Source: JALNYB01 sp963676235 | GTDB taxonomy: Archaea > Thermoplasmatota > Thermoplasmata > Methanomassiliicoccales > Methanomethylophilaceae | DNA length: 64,000 nucleotides | Direction of reading: 5' to 3' | Assembly: GCA_963676235.1 (NCBI GenBank) | Contig: OY781044.1 | Coordinates: 1,240,001-1,304,000, forward strand | Shown here: positions 25,718 through 34,313 of the stretch, piece after piece | Layout of the letters: every line of letters begins with the position of its first letter | Numbering within the stretch: the stretch's first letter is position 1 | Notes under the pieces: model-generated | Seen by the model: only the letters and a program-made list of their open reading frames with translations | Databases searched by the model: none | Told to the model about the DNA's origin: nothing | Made by a program: the position numbers and the translations under genes

Positions 25718-26380
25718 ATGACCACGAGAAACCGCGAGGATTATCTCATCAGCATATTGAGGTTGACAGAGGGTCAGAGTGCTATAAAGACCACAGAGTT
25801 GTCAACTTTCATGAACATCTCACCGGCTAGTGTAACAGAGATGGTGAAGATCCTTTCAAACGAAGGTCTCGTGGAGTATGAGAAATACAAAGGTGTGAAA
25901 CTCACAGAGAGTGGATTGCATGTTGCAAGGCAAGTAAGAAAAAAACATCATGTCATGGAGCATTTCTTGATGGATATCTTGAATCTTGATCATGATGCGG
26001 CACATGAGGAAGCATGTAAGATGGAGCACGCGATATCCGATGAGTCGGCCGTCAAGATGTGTAAGATGTTTGGAATACCGGTTGATGATGATTGTAAAAG
26101 CTGCAAGAATCCATGCGATGCTTGTCTTGGAAAGACAAATGATTCGTCAAAGGCTTTAGTAAGTCTTACACCAGGAGAACACGGCATGATCTCTCACCTC
26201 AAGAGTGATGATCCAGATGTCGTGAAGAAATTGATATCATTGGGTTTTGTTCCTGGAAGGGAAGTTACAATGGATAGCAAGATCTCAGATAAGGGTCCAA
26301 GGGTCATCGGACTTGGAAATTCAACTGTAGCTTTAGATTTCGGAATGGCATCGTCCATTTTTGTTGATGTGAGTAGCTAA
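25718..26380 (+). CDS. DtxR-family metal-dependent repressor fused to a FeoA domain
   Basis: A 220-residue regulator. Residues 1-62 form the winged HTH (NISPASVTEMVKILSNEGLV), about 65-120 the metal-binding and dimerisation helices (HHVMEHFLMDIL, EACKMEHAISDE), and about 147-218 a FeoA/SH3-like domain (ALVSLTPGEHGMI, VVKKLISLGFVPGREV). Between them is a tetracysteine segment, C126-x2-C129-x3-C133-x2-C136, that could bind Fe-S or zinc. The stop overlaps the feoB start (TAATG). It most likely represses this operon through the upstream palindrome when iron is sufficient. The start appears leaderless. Confidence 0.9.
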   Translation: MTTRNREDYLISILRLTEGQSAIKTTELSTFMNISPASVTEMVKILSNEGLVEYEKYKGVKLTESGLHVARQVRKKHHVMEHFLMDILNLDHDAAHEEACKMEHAISDESAVKMCKMFGIPVDDDCKSCKNPCDACLGKTNDSSKALVSLTPGEHGMISHLKSDDPDVVKKLISLGFVPGREVTMDSKISDKGPRVIGLGNSTVALDFGMASSIFVDVSS

Positions 26381-28293
26381 TGCCGGAAAAGATGTTACAG
26401 GTTGCTTTGATCGGGCAACCAAATGTCGGTAAGTCATCCCTGTTCAGCCGTTTGACAGGTGTAGGTGTAATATCATCTAATTATTCTGGAACCACGGTTG
26501 AATTCGAAGAATCAGTTATTAAGAGGAACGGGGTCAATGTTAGAGTACACGACCTTCCTGGAACATATAGCATATCAGGTAATTCTGCAGATGAAGATGT
26601 TGCCATAAGAATGCTTAGCGATCCTGATAATGATGCTGTGGTCCTTGTAGCAGATGCAACAAATCTAGAAAGTAGTTTGGTTTTATGTTTCGAGGTCATG
26701 GAATTAGGCCTTCCTGTTATTCTGGCATTGAATAAGTTCGATGCATCAAAGAAGAGGTTTGATACAGATGTAGATGCACTTTCAAATTATCTGGGAATAC
26801 CAGTTATACCTGTTTCTGCGAAGACATCAGAAGGTGTTGATAATCTTGCAGATGCGATATGTGCTGGAAAGGCAACTGTTTCGGCATTCCAAGTAAAGTA
26901 TTCAAATTACATTGAGCGTTCCATCACAGTACTCATAAAGCTTCTGGGTGAAACGCGTTTTTCCAAAAGAGGAAAAGCAGTTAAGCTTTTAGAAGGAACA
27001 CAGGATTTCATAGATGGTGTTCCCGATGATGTAAAGGAGAAGGCTGAGATAATCAGGAACTCACTAAAAGAGCTTCTCGGAGAATCTCCTAATGTTGAGA
27101 TAGGTCGCGACAGATATGCGCATTCTGATATTCTTATAAAAACGGTTCAGAAAAAGACGCAAAGACCCCAGACGCGTGCCGAGAAGATATCCGATCTGAC
27201 CATTGCACCGATAACCGGAGTTCCGATATTGGCTGCCATATTTGCAATAATGTTTCTTTCGATTATTTATCTGGGAGAATATCTGAGTGGCGCAGTGGAG
27301 TGGACGTATAATGTCTGCATAGGAGATTTTATTGATAATTTAGCTGGTTCATTAGGTGGAAATTTGGAACTGATATTGATAGGGATCAATGGCAGTATCA
27401 GAGCAATTCTATCTTTATTAATAGCATACATCCTTGTGTTCTATCTGATATTGGGTGTTTTGGAGGATTCTGGATATCTTCCACGTGCGGTTGTCTTGTT
27501 AGATTCACTTATGCACAAATTCGGATTGCATGGTGGTGCTTTTATTCCTATGATGGTAGGCATAGGATGCAATGTTCCAGCCATATTGGCTACACGCTCC
27601 ATTCATTCCAGGAGGGAAAGATTGATCGTGATATCCATGATTGTAATGGCTGTTCCATGTTCTGCACAGATGGCAATAATCATGGGAGTCACCGGAAAAT
27701 ATGCCGGGGTTGAATATGCATTGGCGATTCTGATCACATTATTGGTGTTGATAGGAATGACAGGACTCGTACTCAACAAATTCCTCAAGTCAGAGCCGTC
27801 TAATCTTGCTATGGAGCTTCCAGATCTCGTAATTCCTCAGGCAAAGAATGTATTATATAAGACCTGGGAAAGGATCAAAGATTTCTTCATTATAGCTTTC
27901 CCGATGCTTGTTGTAGGAAGTGTTGTTGTAGAGATACTGCTTGCTTATAATGCATTAAATATAATCGTGGATCCTCTGTCTTTTATCACCGTAGGTATGT
28001 TAGGATTGCCTGCAGTAGTAATAATTGCATTTTTAGTCGGTATTTTAAGAAAAGAAATGTCTGTTGCGCTGTTGGTGATACTCGCAGCGCCTCTTACACT
28101 TGATCAGTTCATGACGCCGGAACAATTTGTGGTGTTCGGTATGGTAATGGCTGTATTCATGCCTTGTTTGGCAACATTTACAGTAATGGGACGTGAGATA
28201 GGTTGGAAGGATACAGTTATTATAGCTTTCGTATCGATGGCAGTAGCTATTTTGATAGGTTCGTTATTCAATTTGATACTCATAGCGTTCTGA
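26380..28293 (+). CDS. feoB: Ferrous iron transporter FeoB
   Basis: A 637-residue membrane GTPase importing Fe2+. The N-terminal G domain has G1 GQPNVGKS (12-19), G2 SNYSGTTVEF, G3 DLPGTYSI and G4 NKFD. A helical linker to about residue 270 is followed by the Gate-type membrane domains with about eight transmembrane helices, including GAFIPMMVGIGCNVPAI with the conserved cysteine and the later GILRKEMSV. Co-translated with the DtxR-FeoA regulator, so FeoA function is probably supplied by that fusion. Ended by a hairpin before convergent gltX. Confidence 0.96.
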   Translation: MPEKMLQVALIGQPNVGKSSLFSRLTGVGVISSNYSGTTVEFEESVIKRNGVNVRVHDLPGTYSISGNSADEDVAIRMLSDPDNDAVVLVADATNLESSLVLCFEVMELGLPVILALNKFDASKKRFDTDVDALSNYLGIPVIPVSAKTSEGVDNLADAICAGKATVSAFQVKYSNYIERSITVLIKLLGETRFSKRGKAVKLLEGTQDFIDGVPDDVKEKAEIIRNSLKELLGESPNVEIGRDRYAHSDILIKTVQKKTQRPQTRAEKISDLTIAPITGVPILAAIFAIMFLSIIYLGEYLSGAVEWTYNVCIGDFIDNLAGSLGGNLELILIGINGSIRAILSLLIAYILVFYLILGVLEDSGYLPRAVVLLDSLMHKFGLHGGAFIPMMVGIGCNVPAILATRSIHSRRERLIVISMIVMAVPCSAQMAIIMGVTGKYAGVEYALAILITLLVLIGMTGLVLNKFLKSEPSNLAMELPDLVIPQAKNVLYKTWERIKDFFIIAFPMLVVGSVVVEILLAYNALNIIVDPLSFITVGMLGLPAVVIIAFLVGILRKEMSVALLVILAAPLTLDQFMTPEQFVVFGMVMAVFMPCLATFTVMGREIGWKDTVIIAFVSMAVAILIGSLFNLILIAF

Positions 28294-28311
28294 TGAGATT
28301 TATCAGAGCGC
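28285..28311. terminator. Hairpin between convergent feoB and gltX
   Basis: GCGTTCTGAT (28285-28294) pairs with ATCAGAGCGC (28302-28311), a 10-bp stem with one G-U pair. It overlaps the feoB stop and is followed by an AT-rich run. Confidence 0.55.
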
Positions 28312-28342
28312 ATATGAATTTTTATTGAAATATATTTGACAT

Positions 28343-30028
28343 TTAGCGGTGTGTGAATACAGCTCTGATGTTTTCAGGTGTATTCTCTTCTATTTTCACG
28401 AAACCAAGTCTTTCGAATTGTACGGAGTTGTTATGTTCTTTTGATATGGCATCTTCTGTGAGACCGTTAAGAATCGTTCCGTCGGGCATGAGGAGTTCGG
28501 TTTTTATGCTATTCCTTCCTACCCATTGGATTGCTTTTACGCCGTGTTTTAGTACAGATACGTCATTTCCAGAGTACTTTGCAGGTGTCGAATAGTCGAG
28601 ATTACAGAGATCCTTCAATCTGATCTTTTCTGCTTCTACGAATGTCTTAGAATCGTCTGCAGAGATGAATATTGTTTTGCTTCCGTCAACGGTATATTCT
28701 CTGTTTCCTCTTTCTGGATAATCTGGGTGCAGTGGTGCCTGTCCCTTAAGCACGTCGATTCCCTCGATATCATACCTTACTGGATCTGGTACAAAAAAGT
28801 ACCGATTTGATGTCGCATCGATGATGTCGCGATTCATTCCGTAAAGATTGTCCCAGGAGAACTGTATATCGACTGATTTCATACCGCTTTCTACCCAATA
28901 TCTTCTTATCGCCTCTGGTTTTATTCCGCGTCTTTCCATAGCCCTCACAGTGCCGGTTCTAACGTCGTCCCATCCAGTATATTCTCCGGCTTTTATGCTC
29001 TGTTTTATAAGAGATGTTTTTAAGACGGTATCGGGAATGTTTACCAATCCATAGTGATAATACTCAGGTTTTTTCCATCCGAAATAATCGAAAATATATT
29101 CTTGTCTCAATGTGTTGTTGAGATGGTCCTTTCCTCTGATGACATGTGTCATTCCGAGGAGATGGTCATCTATCGCGACAGAGAGATTCATCATAGGGTA
29201 TGCGATGTATTTGGTTCCGGTACGTGGATGTGGATGATGTACAATTCTCAATGCAACAAAATCCCTCACCGCGGGGTTGGGGTGTGCAAGATCGGTCTTT
29301 ATAACAGCAACTGCCTCACCTTCATCATATTCTCCTGCGAGTAGTTTTTCGTATCTTTCTAATTGTGTCTCGATAGGAAGATCGTGACACGGGCAGGCTA
29401 TTTTTTGTTCTTTAAGCTCTCTCCAGTGATCAGCGTTACATGTACAGACGTAAGCTTTTCCCATTTCAATGAGTTTCTTTGTGTAATCGTAATATATCTC
29501 GAATCTTTCTGATTGAATGATAGTTTCATCTATATTCACACCTAACCATTCAAGATCTTCAGATATCATCTCGTACGCGTCTGGCTCGATCTTTTCTGGG
29601 TTTGTGTCTTCATATCTTGCGATGAGCTTTCCGCCGTATCTTTTGATATATTCGTCGTTAAGGATGGATACGCGAGTATGTCCGATATGAAGTGGTCCCG
29701 ACGGTCCAGGAGCGATACGCATCACTACTTTGCCTTCAACGACATTGTCCAGAGCCGGAAGTTCGTAAACGCGTTCTTTCTTTTCCTTTACTAAAAGCGA
29801 GGAATCCATTTTTTGAAGCTCGTTCGTCTGTGCTTCAAGTCCCATAGCATTGACTTCTGCCATGATAGAATTGATCATGGGTGTGAGTTCAGCTGTCTTA
29901 CTCCTATATTCAGGGAATCCTCCTAAGATCTTGCCGATAACTGCTTTTGGGTTACCGGTACCTTTGAAGAATATAGCGTTCTGAAGTGCGTATTTTCTAA
30001 TTGTGACCTCTATAGGTTCTTCGGACAT
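28343..30028 (-). CDS. gltX: Glutamyl-tRNA synthetase, archaeal type
   Basis: A 561-residue class I synthetase of the archaeal/eukaryotic GluRS-GlnRS group; it should charge tRNA-Glu (and tRNA-Gln for later amidation). The archaeal N-terminal domain (IRKYALQNAIFFKGTGNPKA) precedes the HIGH signature (PSGPLHIGHTR near 118). The KMSKS loop is a variant, LKTSLIKQSI near 345. The C-terminal beta-barrel anticodon domain is complete. Stop TAA; single gene with a divergent neighbour. Confidence 0.95.
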   Translation of the reverse strand: MSEEPIEVTIRKYALQNAIFFKGTGNPKAVIGKILGGFPEYRSKTAELTPMINSIMAEVNAMGLEAQTNELQKMDSSLLVKEKKERVYELPALDNVVEGKVVMRIAPGPSGPLHIGHTRVSILNDEYIKRYGGKLIARYEDTNPEKIEPDAYEMISEDLEWLGVNIDETIIQSERFEIYYDYTKKLIEMGKAYVCTCNADHWRELKEQKIACPCHDLPIETQLERYEKLLAGEYDEGEAVAVIKTDLAHPNPAVRDFVALRIVHHPHPRTGTKYIAYPMMNLSVAIDDHLLGMTHVIRGKDHLNNTLRQEYIFDYFGWKKPEYYHYGLVNIPDTVLKTSLIKQSIKAGEYTGWDDVRTGTVRAMERRGIKPEAIRRYWVESGMKSVDIQFSWDNLYGMNRDIIDATSNRYFFVPDPVRYDIEGIDVLKGQAPLHPDYPERGNREYTVDGSKTIFISADDSKTFVEAEKIRLKDLCNLDYSTPAKYSGNDVSVLKHGVKAIQWVGRNSIKTELLMPDGTILNGLTEDAISKEHNNSVQFERLGFVKIEENTPENIRAVFTHR

Positions 30029-30084
30029 GATTGTACATTCTGATTCGTCTATTTATTATGCACGAAAGTTTGAGTTATTGGAAT

Positions 30085-30094
30085 CAATATAAAC
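30085..30094 (+). promoter_or_regulatory. TATA box of the UbiD-sulfite reductase operon
   Basis: CAATATAAAC is centred about 26 bases from the ATG at 30116, which has no ribosome site, indicating a leaderless mRNA. Confidence 0.5.
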
Positions 30095-30115
30095 TGTTAC
30101 AGCCTTAATGGTATT

Positions 30116-31375
30116 ATGTCGCTCAAGAGCTCCCTGACAGGAAATATCCAGGTCATCGATAAAAAGGTTGAATCCGATTCAACTGAGGTGACCAGTTTCC
30201 TCATTGCAGATCAGGAAAAGACGTTCATTTTCAATGATCTGAACGGAGGAAAGGCCGCAGGTAATGTTTTCTCAACAAGAAAGAAGATCGCAGATGCAAT
30301 GAATATAGATCCTAATGAGATTGTTGGTCATTTGATCGATGCGCTTGGTTCACCTGTAAATACAAAAGAGGTTGAAGTCCCCGAATTCAAAGAGAGGATC
30401 GTTGAACTGGATCTGATGAAGCTTCCGATTCCAAAATATTATCCCGAGGATGGAGGACGTTATATCACAGCTGGTGTAATCGTTGCGGAATTCGAAGGTA
30501 AGAGAAATGTTTCATTTCACAGGATGATGATAATGGATAAAGACCATATTGCCGTTCGTCTTGTTCCTAGACATTTATTCACGATGTTCACCGAATCAAA
30601 GAAACAGAATAAAGAGCTAAAGATAGCCATTTGCGTAGGGGCTCCTGCAGAGGTACTTTTGGCAGCTGCCTTATCTATGGATTACGGTGCGGATGAGCTT
30701 AGTGTGGCCTCATCTATGAATGTAAAAAGTCATGGAAAACCTTTGGAAGTAGGAAAATGTGATAATGGATTATTTGTGCCTTCGCATTGCGACTATGTCA
30801 TGGAAGGCCGCATAACAATTGATACGACCAAAGAAGGTCCATTCGTAGATATTACTGGAACTTATGATTATGTAAGAGATCAGCCTATTATCAAGATAGA
30901 TAAGATATGGTCCAATAAAGATCCGTATTTCCATCTTTTACTTCCTGGAGGATATGATCATTTCCTTCTTATGGGGCTCCCCAGGGAACCTATGATATTC
31001 AAGACAGTCAGACAGGCCGTTCCCAGAGTAAAGAATGTGCGTTTAACGGAAGGTGGATGCTGTTGGCTCAACGGTGTCGTTTCGATTACAAAGAATAAAG
31101 AAGGTGACGGGGTGAATGCCATTATGGCAGCATTTACCGGGCATCCTTCGATGAAGCAAGTCATTATCGTTGATGATGATATAGACATATTCAATGATCG
31201 TGAGGTCGAGTGGGCAGTGGCCACCAGAATGCAGGGAGACAAGATCATTGTAATCCCAGGTGCTGCAGGTTCATCTTTGGATCCGAGTACTCATGGAACA
31301 ACATACAAGGTAGGATTAGATGCTACGATACCTCTTGACGCGGACAAGTCTCTGTACAAGAAGGCTAAGTTATGA
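30116..31375 (+). CDS. UbiD-family decarboxylase, probable anhydromevalonate phosphate decarboxylase
   Basis: A 419-residue UbiD-type prenylated-FMN-dependent decarboxylase. SFHRMMIMDKDHIAVRLVPRHL near 168-190 and the later FVDITGTYDYV and PYFHLLLPGG segments are family signatures; length matches the archaeal branch. In archaea this branch is known to decarboxylate trans-anhydromevalonate 5-phosphate in the modified mevalonate pathway to membrane lipids, so that role is likely here. Its stop overlaps the start of a siroheme reductase gene by 4 bases, an unexpected pairing. No UbiX gene is in the window. Confidence 0.88.
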   Translation: MSLKSSLTGNIQVIDKKVESDSTEVTSFLIADQEKTFIFNDLNGGKAAGNVFSTRKKIADAMNIDPNEIVGHLIDALGSPVNTKEVEVPEFKERIVELDLMKLPIPKYYPEDGGRYITAGVIVAEFEGKRNVSFHRMMIMDKDHIAVRLVPRHLFTMFTESKKQNKELKIAICVGAPAEVLLAAALSMDYGADELSVASSMNVKSHGKPLEVGKCDNGLFVPSHCDYVMEGRITIDTTKEGPFVDITGTYDYVRDQPIIKIDKIWSNKDPYFHLLLPGGYDHFLLMGLPREPMIFKTVRQAVPRVKNVRLTEGGCCWLNGVVSITKNKEGDGVNAIMAAFTGHPSMKQVIIVDDDIDIFNDREVEWAVATRMQGDKIIVIPGAAGSSLDPSTHGTTYKVGLDATIPLDADKSLYKKAKL

Positions 31376-32901
31376 GTGATGACGCAAAGAAAGTATTCTT
31401 GGATTTCAGAGAGGCCACTGATAGGTTTTATAAAAAAGAACTCACAGTGAAGGAGTATAAAGGAATATCCGGAGCGTACGGAAGTTACGCTCAGAAAGGC
31501 GGAGAATGCAGTATGGTACGTCTCCGTTTGGCTGGAGGACTGATAACCAAGGATAAATTATCATTTATCGTCGATTGTATCAATAAATACAAAATAGATA
31601 TGGTACATTTGACCACCTGTCAGGCAGTTCAGTTACACAATATATCTGGAGAGGCTGCATGCGATATTGCTGAAAAAGCAATGGATCACGGCATAATAAC
31701 ACTTGGAGGCGGAGGGGACAACCCTCGCAATATCACTGCTTCACCATTGTCTGGTGTTGAAAAGAATGAGTATTACGATGTTCTCCCCTATGCTCAGGCG
31801 GCAGAAGATTATCTCATGTCTATCAGGACTTCGATAAAACTTCCGAGGAAGCTCAAGGTAGGTTTTTCGAATTCTCCTGAGAACATAACACATGCGACGT
31901 TCAGAGACCTTGGTTTCGTAGCTAATTCGGATGGAACGTTTGATGTATATAGTGCTGGTGGTTTGGGAAAGGATCCACGTATGGGCCTTTGTGTCTGCAG
32001 AGGCATATCTTCATCACAGGTCTTGTATCATATCCGCGCCATGGTGAAGATGTTCACAACGTATGGTAATTATGAGAATAGGTCTAAAGCAAGGACACGC
32101 TATATGCAGGAGACCCTAGGTGCTGAAGATTATATAAAAAAATATACCGAGATGATTCAAGATTCGTTGTCCGAAGGTGGACTCGATCTTAAGGTGGAGG
32201 AAAGGTTTGTAATCAAGAAAGGTAACGGCGTTACAAAGAGTTCACGCATATACGAACAGAAACAGAGCGGTCTGTATTATGTTGTATACCATCCCATAGG
32301 AGGGGATCCCGAAGCGTCAAAGTTCGAGGAGATCTATAATGTGATCAAGGATATGGATGATGTGGAAATCCGTGTCTCTCCGGATGAGACGATGTATATT
32401 GTTAATTGTAATGCAAAAGAAGCCGAGGCGGTTTTTGCAGTGACCAACGATGGTGCAAGGACGCTTTTTGAATCATCTGTGTCATGTGTGGGAAACACGA
32501 TCTGTCAGATAGGCCTCAGGGATTCTTATGGACTGCTGTTATCTCTTGTCAAGATGTCAAGGAAGAATGATTTTGCGGATGGCGTATTGCCGAGGATCCA
32601 TATTTCTGGATGCACATCCTCATGTGGTTCGCATCAGATAGGCGTAATTGGATTCCAGGGTGCATCAGGACGTAAGAATGGCATAATTGTCCCTGCGTTC
32701 AATATGTTCATCGATGGTTCTCATTTTCAGAATAGAGAGCGTTTCGGTGATAGTGTAGGCGTATTTGCAGAATCAGATATTGCAAACATGTTAGAAGAAA
32801 TAGGTAAGGCAGTTACAAAATCTGGAAAGGATTTCAAATCATGGTTTACCATCGATAGAGGCACTTTTACGATCATCGTCGGAAAATATGTTTTGAGCTG
32901 A
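31372..32901 (+). CDS. Siroheme nitrite/sulfite reductase-like protein
   Basis: A 509-residue member of the sulfite/nitrite reductase hemoprotein family with two ferredoxin-like halves. The siroheme-[4Fe-4S] ligand set C-x5-C...C-x3-C is intact (SCVGNTIC, then GCTSSCGSHQIG). Residues equivalent to the substrate-binding R83, R153, K215 and K217 of E. coli CysI appear present (VRLRLAGG, NPRNIT, PRKLKVG). The usual Arg of the TxRQ motif is Cys (TTCQAVQLHN). No flavin or ferredoxin domain, so an external donor is needed. It could reduce sulfite to sulfide for cysteine synthesis, or detoxify sulfite. Translationally coupled to the UbiD gene. Confidence 0.87.
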   Translation: MSDDAKKVFLDFREATDRFYKKELTVKEYKGISGAYGSYAQKGGECSMVRLRLAGGLITKDKLSFIVDCINKYKIDMVHLTTCQAVQLHNISGEAACDIAEKAMDHGIITLGGGGDNPRNITASPLSGVEKNEYYDVLPYAQAAEDYLMSIRTSIKLPRKLKVGFSNSPENITHATFRDLGFVANSDGTFDVYSAGGLGKDPRMGLCVCRGISSSQVLYHIRAMVKMFTTYGNYENRSKARTRYMQETLGAEDYIKKYTEMIQDSLSEGGLDLKVEERFVIKKGNGVTKSSRIYEQKQSGLYYVVYHPIGGDPEASKFEEIYNVIKDMDDVEIRVSPDETMYIVNCNAKEAEAVFAVTNDGARTLFESSVSCVGNTICQIGLRDSYGLLLSLVKMSRKNDFADGVLPRIHISGCTSSCGSHQIGVIGFQGASGRKNGIIVPAFNMFIDGSHFQNRERFGDSVGVFAESDIANMLEEIGKAVTKSGKDFKSWFTIDRGTFTIIVGKYVLS

Positions 32902-32933
32902 TTTTAAAAACAATTTAAAATTTGAAAGGTTTA

Positions 32934-32964
32934 AAACAAAGGTGTCTTGATGACACCTTTGTTT
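32934..32964. terminator. Perfect 13-bp hairpin between the sulfite reductase-like gene and purA
   Basis: AAACAAAGGTGTC (32934-32946), loop TTGAT, and GACACCTTTGTTT (32952-32964) form a perfect stem, the last base being the first of the convergent purA stop. Both sides end in A/T tracts, so it should terminate in both directions. Confidence 0.7.
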
Positions 32965-34268
32965 CAATTCCACAAATTCATATTTCTGTCGATAGTATCT
33001 GTTCTTTTGGCACCGATGCTTACGATGTCTACAGGAACATTGAGATATTCTTCGATGAAACGGATATATTCTTTCATTTCAGATGGGAGTGCATCATATC
33101 CTTCTTTCACAAGGGCATCAGTATCATTCCATCCTTTCCATCCTTTCATTATCCTATAAACGGGTTTTGCCCTTCCGAGTTTTGCGATGGATGCGGGGAA
33201 GTGCTTTTCTTGTTTTCCATCGATATCATATGCAGTACAGATAGGAATATTCTCATAATCGTTAAGAACATCCAATTTTGTTAGGGCAATAGAAGTGAAT
33301 CCACACATTCTTTTTGCATGTTCTCCTACAACAAGATCAAGCCATCCGCATCTTCTTCCTCTGCCGGTAGTGACTCCGAATTCTCCGCCTTTCTTCTGAA
33401 GAATAGTTTCCTCTTCACCTTTTAATTCTGTTACGAAAGGACCCTCTCCCACACGTGTTGTGTACGCTTTGAGACATCCTACTATGCCATCGAGTCTGTT
33501 GGGGGCAACTCCTGCTCCTGTGCAGATGCCACCACTGCATGTTGCGGATGAAGTAACATAGGGGTATGTTCCATGGTCGATGTCAAGCATTACACCCTGT
33601 GCTCCTTCGAAAAGAACATTTTTATTGTTATCAAGAGCATCATTTATCAGTACAGAGGTATCACAGATGCATTTTCCGATCTGATCTCTCCAGCCGATCA
33701 TTTTTTCATAAAGGGAATCGACAGTACAGTTGCATTTTTCTGCACCCATCATATTCATTGTATCTTTTTTGTAAGGAAGAATGAATTTGAGTTTTTCTTT
33801 GAGAACATCATCTTCCAAGAGATCTCCTGCCCTAAATCCAATCCTTGCGATCTTATCCTGATATGTTGGGCCAATTCCTTTTTTTGTTGTTCCGACGATG
33901 TTTTTTCCACGGTATTTTTCCTCGGCTCCGTCGAGTTTCTTGTGATATCCCATTATGAGATGTGCTCTGTCGGATATTTTCAAGCCTTCGATGGATCCGC
34001 CGTTCTTTACGACCTGATCTATTTCATCCTGAAGTTCATCCATGTTTAAGACTACACCGTTTCCGATAACAGCTTCCTTTCCGGGTCTTACAACACCTGA
34101 GGGAAGTCCGTGGAGTTTGAATACTTTATCTCCGACCACAATAGTGTGTCCAGCGTTGTTACCGCCTTGGAAACGAACGATGAGATCTGCTTTCTCATCA
34201 AGATAATCTGTTATTTTTCCTTTACCTTCATCGCCCCATTGGGCACCAATGATCGCAAGACTTGGCAA
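32964..34268 (-). CDS. purA: Adenylosuccinate synthetase
   Basis: About 434 residues; links IMP to aspartate using GTP in AMP synthesis. The N-terminal GTP loop GAQWGDEGKGKITDYL and NNAGHTI, and the later GTTKKGIGP motif are diagnostic. The frame is open to 34301, but TTG at 34268 is the likely start: it gives the canonical beginning PSLAIIGAQWGDEGKGK and follows AGGTGTA with the three-base spacer seen elsewhere here. It lies 45 bases after trm1 on the same strand. Confidence 0.95.
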   Translation of the reverse strand: MPSLAIIGAQWGDEGKGKITDYLDEKADLIVRFQGGNNAGHTIVVGDKVFKLHGLPSGVVRPGKEAVIGNGVVLNMDELQDEIDQVVKNGGSIEGLKISDRAHLIMGYHKKLDGAEEKYRGKNIVGTTKKGIGPTYQDKIARIGFRAGDLLEDDVLKEKLKFILPYKKDTMNMMGAEKCNCTVDSLYEKMIGWRDQIGKCICDTSVLINDALDNNKNVLFEGAQGVMLDIDHGTYPYVTSSATCSGGICTGAGVAPNRLDGIVGCLKAYTTRVGEGPFVTELKGEEETILQKKGGEFGVTTGRGRRCGWLDLVVGEHAKRMCGFTSIALTKLDVLNDYENIPICTAYDIDGKQEKHFPASIAKLGRAKPVYRIMKGWKGWNDTDALVKEGYDALPSEMKEYIRFIEEYLNVPVDIVSIGAKRTDTIDRNMNLWN

Positions 34269-34313
34269 AATTACACCTAGTCTCTCCCATTCTTTATTCA
34301 ACTATAAACCTTA

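Noticed and set aside
28343..30028. GluRS as inactive because of its unusual KMSKS loop
   Set aside because: The loop LKTSLIKQSI still keeps the lysine-rich pattern seen in variant archaeal enzymes, and all other motifs are intact; it is an essential gene with no sign of decay.
34269..34301. Longer N-terminus for PurA
   Set aside because: The extra 11 codons overlap the AGGTG ribosome site, and the canonical PurA beginning coincides with the TTG at 34268.
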